From assembly GCA_017893485.1 (NCBI GenBank), contig CM030367.1, forward strand, positions 91,101,121-91,165,120: a stretch of DNA of 64,000 nucleotides, in the 5' to 3' direction. The notes beneath the pieces were generated by a model. That model did no database searches and had not been told where the DNA came from. It saw only the letters and a list, made by a program, of their open reading frames with translations. This stretch comes from Hemerocallis citrina. Its lineage: Eukaryota > Streptophyta > Magnoliopsida > Asparagales > Asphodelaceae. The position numbers were made by a program, and so were the translations under genes. Below are positions 58,501-64,000 of the stretch, piece after piece (the first letter of the stretch is position 1; the number at the start of each line of letters is the position of its first letter).

Positions 58501-59022
58501 GAACATGGTTATTTTTCTAAATGTTTTACTTCCTTACTACTGTCTATGGTTCAGGTGGCAGAGATGAAGTGGCAATGCGAACATGAACTTAAGTGCGATG
58601 CCTGTAAGTTGCAACGGCTCGGAAAAAAATGGCAATAAGAGAAGCTCTTCACCGATGCATTTGAGAACAAGGTGAAGGAGTTGGAGGAGGAGCTCACGGT
58701 TGGGGCCTTAGACCAGAAAATTCTAATGGGAAAGAAAGAAGCTTGGGAGGAGGAGCAGACAAATCTGAAGGCAGAGCTCGAAGGCACCATGAACCGGATC
58801 ATCTCGGGACAGGACGAGGGCTATGGTCAGGCCCTCAAAAATGTCAGGGAGAGGTACCCTGGCCTTGATCTTAGTGGCCATTGCTTCGATCCAGAGTCTG
58901 AAAGTACCCCTCCAACTCCCACAGAGCTACCTTCGAGTGATGAGGATGTTTCTATCGAGCATGAGTTGGTCGAGACCGAGATTCCTCACTCTTGTTCCCT
59001 GGAGGTGCCCCCTTCACTTTGA
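55584..59022 (+). pseudogene. Tat B antisense gene 1: 'Transposase_28'-like plus coiled-coil protein
   Basis: Same organisation as Tat A antisense gene 1. It has a Ser/acidic N-terminus (55,584-55,990) and a conserved domain in pieces (YELMVYVHEGGVFLSTFSGN, PMHPFIKEVLNWAGMS-like, IRDWKMKYFIVYSPEPWDIP) to 56,620. A possible intron starts at GTATGT near 56,780. The block FRPDWVVKALDS...TPPRDRRALNLE is at 57,130-57,250. An intron (TRIM inserted in it) has its acceptor at 58,553-58,554. The C-terminal exon 58,555-59,022 has a coiled coil (NKVKELEEELTVGALDQK) and an acidic tail ending EVPPSL. In-frame stops and frameshifts (near 55,935, 56,345 and 58,636) make it a pseudogene. Function unknown. 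Confidence 0.7.
57299..58466 (-). mobile_element. Complete single TRIM element
   Basis: LTRs 57,299-57,752 and 58,016-58,466 (454 and 451 bp) flank a 263-bp internal region. Exact target duplication GCTTA at 57,294-57,298 and 58,467-58,471. The primer site is GGTATCAGAGCC (minus strand, 58,001-58,012), with one mismatch to the tRNA-Met type. It shares with the 1-6,059 array CCACCACAGGCTGCCTCTCA, AAAAGGTGGTTAAC, GACTCTTGATCATAGG and TAGATACT, and the internal GAAATCAGCATCCTCGCTGA. It lies inside an intron of Tat B antisense gene 1. Confidence 0.9.
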
Positions 59023-59065
59023 ATAGAAAGTTTTTTAATTCCTTATTTTTGTACAAATGTCGACT

Positions 59066-59080
59066 GCGGACTGGCCACCG
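59066..59080 (+). terminator. 3'-UTR signature after Tat B antisense gene 1
   Basis: GCGGACTGGCCACCG, 44 bp after the stop of the C-terminal exon, followed by CTTGTAA. No perfect AATAAA follows; AATGAG is nearest. Confidence 0.5.
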
Positions 59081-59239
59081 CCCCTTGTAACTTTTTCGTT
59101 CAATGAGAATTCCATCGATTTGTGACTTCTTTTGCGCTTCGTAAATTTGTTCGAGCTTTAAAATGGTTGTCTTGTTGATCATATCATGAGGTACGAGCTT
59201 CGGGAGAGCGGGCATAAGGAAGTGGTTTGAATTCTTTGA

Positions 59240-59757
59240 GGCAAGTTATGTCAGGCAGAGGGTAACATCGCCCGTCTCTGGAAGGAGGCGATTGACAGGA
59301 AAGAAGCGTACATCTTCCATATTCTCCGATCGCAAGAGGTAGCACATGAGCTCGCTCGTCTGAAGGCGTTAGTTCCCGATGTCGACTTAGCTCTTGTTCG
59401 AGCCGAAGGGTGTACGCCGTCTGGCTCGGTTGGAGGTCAGTCCTCAGATTTTATCCTCAGATGAATGCTTGTGTAGAAGGACTTGGAAATATACTGGCTG
59501 AGAGTCAAACTCAGAGAGGCGGGCCCAACGTCTAACTTTTGGAGTATGTTCTCGAGATCAGATCCATATCCAGGGACCTGCTCTGGGGTGAGGGCACCGG
59601 GGGATGCCCAAAGTGGAGTGGCATGATCTTCCAGTGTCGTCAGCATTTGTGGGGGTCTTGATTCGCCCGATTTAGGTAGCCATCCCTCAAGGACTGATGT
59701 AGTAAGCACGGGGTCGAGGTTTGCCGAAGGTGACCTCGGTGGTCAGGCCCTTGTGCC
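59240..59757 (+). pseudogene. Tat B antisense gene 2 (coiled-coil protein remnant)
   Basis: Fragmentary frame with AHELARLKALVPDVDLALVRA and, further on, DAQSGVA-stop-SSS. This matches the NAQSGVAASSS tail of Tat A antisense gene 2 in sequence and position. Several stops and frame changes. A polyadenylation signal AATAAA lies at 59,812-59,817. Confidence 0.5.
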
Positions 59758-59869
59758 TTGAAATTGTAATTTCTTATGTAACCTCACGAATGTAACCCCT
59801 TGTTTCCTGATAATAAAAGCGTTTGTGCACATCTCGGTTCTTTAGTGATGTATGGTGTTGTCTGGGGTA

Positions 59870-60480
59870 CCTGAAGTGCCATGCTAAGGGCTCAGACGAC
59901 TATACCGAGGGACTTGACACGAGGTGGGAGCCTTAATTGAGTGGAAGTCTACGAATGGCTTGGCGTCGGAGTTCCATGCCGAGGGGCTTGACACGAGGGG
60001 GAGACTTGTTGTTGATAGGGCTGTAAATCGGACCGGACGGGATCGGACAACCATATGTTCAAGCTCGGACTGAAATTCTAATCAGACGAGCTTATGTCCG
60101 GCTCGGTCTAGGTCGGACAAAATTTTTATAATTCGGACTTGGTTCGATAAAGCATCGAACCGCAATAATACTCAGACGGACTTATGTCTGACTCGAGCTC
60201 AGTAAAGAATCGGACCTAATAATTTGTTCGAGTTCGGTTTGTATAACAGTTCGAATGGTCCATGGTCGGACCATTTCTTGAGTCGGACTCGGACGGACGA
60301 CGAACCATCCTGTTCATTTTACACCCCTTGTTGCGGAGACACCCGCGAGTGGCTTGGAGCCGGGATGCCATGCCGAGGGGTGACGCACTAGCAGGGAGCT
60401 TTGTTGCAGAGAAATCTGCGAGTGGCTCGAAGTTGGGATGCCATGTCGAGGGGCTAGGCATGAAGAGGGAGCACGGTCGC
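59870..60480. repeat. About 72-bp repeats, interrupted by a MITE
   Basis: GTGCCATGC/GAGGGGC units at 59,875-60,007 and 60,338-60,480, the same family as 49,340-50,190. The MITE at 60,016-60,329 splits the block. Confidence 0.72.
60016..60329. mobile_element. hAT-like MITE, copy 1
   Basis: It begins TAGGGCTGTAAATCGGACCG and ends GTTCATTTTACACCCCTT. The flanks GTTGTTGA and GTTGCGGA form an imperfect 8-bp target duplication. Same family as 61,287-61,661 but in the opposite orientation. It consists of repeated TCGGAC/CGGAC motifs. Confidence 0.7.
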
Positions 60481-60554
60481 GGGGATCTTGCATGCGTGCT
60501 TCATGTGCATGCCCATGTGCAATGTGATATCACTTGCTTGGCACAGTGATTGTT

Positions 60555-60630
60555 CTTCTCTTATATATACTCTCTCATACCTTCATTTCCTTCTACTTGC
60601 TTCACCTTATATCTTCTCTTATATATACTC
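60555..60630 (+). promoter_or_regulatory. Possible promoter of Tat B antisense gene 3
   Basis: CTTCTCTTATATATACTCTC occurs twice (60,555-60,574 and 60,611-60,630), each with a TATATATA core and CT-rich flanks, 30-100 bp before the coding-like region. Confidence 0.4.
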
Positions 60631-61054
60631 TCGTTCCATCTCCTTTCGGCAAATAAGAAGGGTGTCCAACGATAGGTTGAAGGCGAGACACAGAGCCTTG
60701 AAGGTGGAAGCGTAGGCGCTGAAGCGCCCCCTCCTCCTGAGTCGGAGGAGCCCTCGAGGAGGAGGAATTCAAAAGAAGCCGAGCCCCCGAAGGCCAAGGC
60801 AGCCAAGGTGGTTGTGAAGAAGGAGGTCCTGAAACCTCTATCCCCCTCCTCGAAGAATGTCGTCATGATTGTAAAATCACCTTCGTCAATGAATGTGTGC
60901 GCGCCTTCTTGGTCTGTGACCGAAACGGACTTGTTGGCGTAGCACCCCAACATTCTACAGGTGGTCGAACACCTTGCTACTCCTCATGATAGGTGACTTA
61001 AAGAAAGAGTCAGAGGAGGAGGTTTACAATCGATGGGCGCAAGCTTCCGTTCTG

Positions 61055-61139
61055 GTGAGGGTCTTTGTTCATTGTCGACACCTATTGTCCTCTTTTTCCT
61101 CTATTTCATTTTTCTAAGTGTACTTTGGTGTTTTCTCAG
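61055..61139 (+). other. Intron of Tat B antisense gene 3
   Basis: 85 nt, with donor CTG/GTGAGG and acceptor GTTTTCTCAG/ACG, pyrimidine-rich throughout. It is at the equivalent place to the 80-nt intron in Tat A. Confidence 0.7.
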
Positions 61140-61286
61140 ACGGCCATCAATGCGGCCGAATTAAGGTGGCGACTCAAGATGCTCCTTCGGCGGGCCCAGC
61201 AGGCCGAGGTGGGCAGGAAGGAGATCATGGATCATAACGATGATCTTCGGTAGATAATATGGGGTTAAAGGTGGACCTGGCGAAGG

Positions 61287-61661
61287 TAGGGGTGTAAAAT
61301 GAACAGGACGGTCTGTCATCCATCTGAGTCCAGCTCGAGAAATGGCCCGACCGTGGACTGTTCGAACTGTTATACGAACTGAACTTGAACAAATTATTAG
61401 GTCCGATGTTTTACCGAGCTTGAGCCGTACATAAGTCCGTCCGAGTATTATTACCGTCCGATGCTTTACCGAACCTGGACCGAGCCGTACTATAAAAATT
61501 TTGTCCGACCTGGACCGAGCTAGACATAAGCTCGTCCGATGCTTTACCGAACCGAGTCCGGACTATAAAAATTTTGTCCGACCTGGACCGTCCAACTAGA
61601 ATTTCGATCCAAGCTTGAACATATAGTTGTTCGGTCCCGTCCGGTCCGATTTACAGCCCTA
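61287..61661. mobile_element. hAT-like MITE, copy 2 (inverted relative to copy 1)
   Basis: It begins TAGGGGTGTAAAATGAAC and ends CCGATTTACAGCCCTA. The 8-bp target duplication is GGCGAAGG (61,279-61,286) / GGCAAAGG (61,662-61,669), with one mismatch. It lies in the coiled-coil exon of antisense gene 3. Confidence 0.8.
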
Positions 61662-62061
61662 GGCAAAGGATAAGGAGGCTTGGGAAAAATTTTCGAAGGA
61701 GAAGGAGGAGCTAGTTGAAGAAAGGCTGGCGTGGTAGGTGAAGGAGAAGCAGATGGCAGCGGAGTATGAAGACACCCTGGATTGTATGATCCGGAGCCAA
61801 GATGAAGGGTATAACTGTGCCCTTGAAGACATCGGGGCTAAGTACCCAGATCTCAACCTCCGGGGATTCTCCTTCGAGGAGAAGGCAGATGAGGTCACCT
61901 AGCCTATTGGAGGAGCACCGTCAGGGGGAGAGGGTTTGGTGACCAATGAGCCGGCCGGACCCGCCGCCTAGTTCGAAGGGGTCACCCCACTCCCATCTTC
62001 AAAAGGGGTCTTCTTCTAAGCAGTAGGCTCTAGGTTTTTCACTTCCATGTACACCTTCTCA

Positions 62062-62107
62062 CAGACTGACCACCACTCTTGTAATTTGATTCTTCGAAAT
62101 GAATAAA
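62062..62107 (+). terminator. 3'-UTR signature and polyadenylation signal of antisense gene 3
   Basis: CAGACTGACCACCACTCTTG at 62,062-62,081 and AATAAA at 62,102-62,107. Same order and spacing as after Tat A antisense gene 1. Confidence 0.6.
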
Positions 62108-62109
62108 AA

Positions 62110-63190
62110 TGTATTTGAGAGAAACCCCCCTATTTTGGACTTATTTTTCTTGCATCAGCATGTCAAGGCTCGGACTACCAAGTCGACGAGTGAGTGGCCA
62201 AAGACTCTTCCTCGGCAAAGGGTGCTCTACGTCCCAATTTTTCTTTTATTTTGGGTCATCACGTGGGTTTACTTACGTCATTCTTTATGGAGATCGAGGC
62301 ATCTTTCATCGTGGAATTTGAAACGTTGACTTCCATTGATATTTGAAATGTTTCTCCATCTTGATCACTGAGTGGAGATGGAGGGCTCAGATCTCACCAT
62401 GGGGGTTTCGCAGTAATCTAGAAGAGTCCCATAAGAAGGTCTATAAATTCTCCAATTTCTCAGCATTTGGCTCTCAAATCTTCATAGTTTTGCTTTTTTA
62501 AATGACTGAGCTCTAGAAGGTTCTTTTGGTGAGTGCCATAATGTTAATCCGAGGGTTGAGATAGGCAAGGAGAAATACCTCGGAGTCGAATCGAGGGGGG
62601 TCCATCCCTCGATCCGAGGGTTCGACCTCGGGGGAACGACAGCTCTGTAGAATTTGGGAGTTTTATCCCGTGATCTAAGATCTACAGTTTACTCCCCGTT
62701 CCGAGGTTTTTGGTCTAAATGGACTATTTCTCTTGCACTGGACTTGGGGACATCTGGCTCGGCTGGGGCTTCTCATGCTTATGGCGCTCTCCGGGAGGGA
62801 CCCGGAGGTGATCAACATTTTGGCGTTGAACATCAGGAGATTTATCCCGGGTTCCGAGATCTAAGATCCCTCATCGAGTTCCAGGAGCCGAGGCCATATA
62901 GATTTTCTTTTAGGGTGATCATTTTTCCATCTATCTTGGCTGTTGCTTCTCGTGCTTGCAAAGTTCCTTAATCTTTTTTCTAGGATCAGCCGACCTCCAT
63001 CTTTTCGCTGATGCTCACGTACTGTGCTTCTACTACACGTTGGTGGTTTGGGAGACCTGGCACTTTGATATTCGAGAGGCTACTTTTAGGAGTGTTCAGG
63101 CGTAGCTTTCTTGCTTATTTGTTTCGTATTTGATTTGCCAACTACGGACTAGCCACCACCCATCTTGTAATTATCTTTGATTAATAAAAG
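62110..63190 (+). other. Possible fourth antisense unit of Tat B, unrecognised
   Basis: The longest plus-strand frame is 62,654-62,971 (SRDLRSTVYSPFRGF...SRACKVP), with no recognised domain. CGAGGGTTCGA-like short repeats lie near 62,555-62,640. The region ends with the same 3' signature ACGGACTAGCCACCACC (63,144-63,160) and AATAAA (63,183-63,188), which suggests the tail of another antisense gene whose coding part is too decayed to recognise. Confidence 0.4.
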
Positions 63191-63269
63191 ATTTTTACTT
63201 TACACTTTTGTCTCAATGAGCTTTTCTCGAATGAGTTGGTCGTGGCCCGATGAGGCTAGCTGATTTGTC

Positions 63270-63745
63270 TTGTTGTAGTGGTGAGTAAGGTGCTCAGAAT
63301 GTCTCGTCGGGGATTGAGGGACGGGCGATTGCTTTTTGTAGGAAAAATGCTACTATGGCGGCCTGGTTATGGAGAAATCTGTGAGTGGCTCGGAGTCGGA
63401 GTGCCATGTCGAGAGGCAAGGCAAGAGGCGGGATCCTTACCATGCCAAGAGGTAAGGCACATGGTGAGAGCCTTGTTGCTGAAAAGTCTGCAAGTGTCTC
63501 GGAGCCAGAATGTCACGCCAAAGGGAAAGGCATGAAGTGGGAGCCTTGTTGCGAAAATTCTGTGAGTGGCTCGGAGTAGGAATGCCATGCCGTGAGGCAA
63601 GACACGAGATGAGAACCTTGTTAAGGAGAAATCCACGAGTGGCTCGGAGCCGCCACCCGAGGTGCGTGGTCCTGTGACCAGTGCCTTAGTGAGAAAAATT
63701 CACGAGTGGCCCGGAGTACTACGCCGAGGGGCGGGGTCCAAGGAC
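63270..63745. repeat. About 72-bp degenerate repeats between antisense genes and pol of Tat B
   Basis: GGAGAAATCTGTGAGTGGCT and GTGCCATGTC/GAGAGGCAAGGCA units, the same family as 49,340-50,190. This mirrors the second repeat block of Tat A. Confidence 0.75.
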
Positions 63746-63865
63746 CTGTAACTTTAGCCAGAGTATACAAACTTGTTGAATTGAAATGAAATTTTATTCA
63801 TTAGCTGTCGATAGGCGAGCACTTATTACATTCACTTGCTTTTGGGGCATCGTTACAAGTATGGG

Positions 63866-64000
63866 CTGCTAGGGGCCTTCATGGAATTTCATCAAGTTAG
63901 GAACCAGCTAGGAACCAGCTTTGGAGACCCTATATGGGCCTTCCCAGATAGGAACCAGCTTATCTTTCTTGCTTTGTTTGGAGATGTCAAGCCTTCTTAG
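63866..64000 (-). pseudogene. Tat B pol, integrase C-terminal end (runs off the window)
   Basis: The minus-strand translation has LVPIWEGPYRVSKAGS and, after a small duplication/deletion, LMKFHEGP. This matches LAPNWEGPYKVSR and HLMKYQEGI of Tat A (16,784-17,000). AGGAACCAGCT is triplicated at 63,899-63,960. The rest of pol and gag should lie to the right. Confidence 0.7.

Larger units (their letters stand above)
60655..61915 (+). pseudogene. Tat B antisense gene 3: partial duplicate of antisense gene 1
   Basis: A basic linker (SRRSPRGGGIQKK) is followed by a degenerate block 'VVEHLATPHDR', then WAQASVL and a GT-AG intron. The coiled-coil exon starts TAINAAELRWRLKML, is interrupted by a MITE, and continues with DKEAWEKFSKEKEELVEERL and SQDEGYNCALEDIGAKYPDL. 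The last matches GQDEGYGQALKNVRERYPGL of antisense gene 1. The N-terminal Transposase_28-like domain is missing. Several stops (TAG, TGA) are present. Confidence 0.62.
33719..64000 (-). mobile_element. Tat-type Ty3/gypsy retrotransposon, element B (partial, heavily nested)
   Basis: The 3' LTR begins at 33,719 (TGCAGCTGATTACTGGTG, similar to the Tat A LTR end). It is interrupted at 34,258 by element H, resumes at 49,145 and ends at 49,195, beside a purine tract. The 3' region follows with ~72-bp tandem repeats and three or more antisense gene units, and the tail of pol (integrase C-terminus) enters at about 63,866. Gag, most of pol and the 5' LTR lie beyond the right edge. Own sequence in the window is about 9 kb; the rest is nested insertions. 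The layout mirrors Tat A. Confidence 0.82.

Noticed and set aside
63278..63636. Frames within the 72-bp repeats (e.g. SRRGLRDGRLLF)
   Set aside because: Repeat translations without a domain. Identical-type frames occur in every block of this repeat.

Overview
This is plant nuclear DNA, almost certainly from an angiosperm with a large, repeat-dense genome. The evidence is Ty3/gypsy elements of the Tat type and of a chromovirus (Tekay/Del-like) type, TRIMs, a plant LINE, MITEs, and one recognisable host gene, an ERD15/CID1-like gene with a PAM2 motif at about 23.6-24.6 kb. The species cannot be read from the sequence. No bacterial, CRISPR, rRNA or intact tRNA feature was seen.

Layout. 1-6,059: a tandem array of a miniature LTR retrotransposon (TRIM) on the minus strand, with eight LTRs separated by seven internal segments of exactly 270 bp. 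6,074-6,733: a fold-back MITE. 7,035-23,272: Tat element A (minus strand) with paired 577/575-bp LTRs, a nearly open gag, a decayed pol, and on the opposite strand two spliced-looking antisense genes. A solo LTR (9,054-12,329, 5-bp target duplication) sits inside it. 23,273-25,006: the ERD15-like gene, with a small Copia-type solo LTR just past its stop codon. 26.0-28.6 kb: mostly unassigned AT-rich sequence. 28,615-32,576: a lightly damaged L1-type LINE ending in a 20-nt A tail. 32,612-33,171: a non-autonomous hAT-like element.

33,719-64,000: Tat element B (minus strand, running off the right edge) hosts most of the remaining insertions. Its 3' LTR is split by chromovirus-like element H (34,259-49,144). 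H's left LTR is split by solo LTR E (35,069-41,092), and E is split by solo LTR F (37,244-40,029). The E and F levels have exact 5-bp target duplications, and H has a duplication with one mismatch. Further right, Tat B carries solo LTR C (50,373-55,498, itself broken by an internally inverted LTR), a complete TRIM (57,299-58,466) related to the left-hand array, and two hAT-like MITEs in opposite orientation. It has at least three antisense gene units, one a partial duplicate.

The most notable observations are: the TRIM-derived satellite-like array; a 52-nt piece of initiator tRNA-Met fused to the broken protease end of element H, which uses the same tRNA as primer; a frame-restoring 128-nt GT-AG intron in H's gag-protease frame; paired CAGTCGACTG palindromes 19-22 bp apart in three different LTRs; and antisense, intron-containing genes with a shared 3'-UTR signature inside both Tat elements. 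Nearly every retroelement frame is broken by nonsense changes or frameshifts. Only the ERD15-like gene looks functional.
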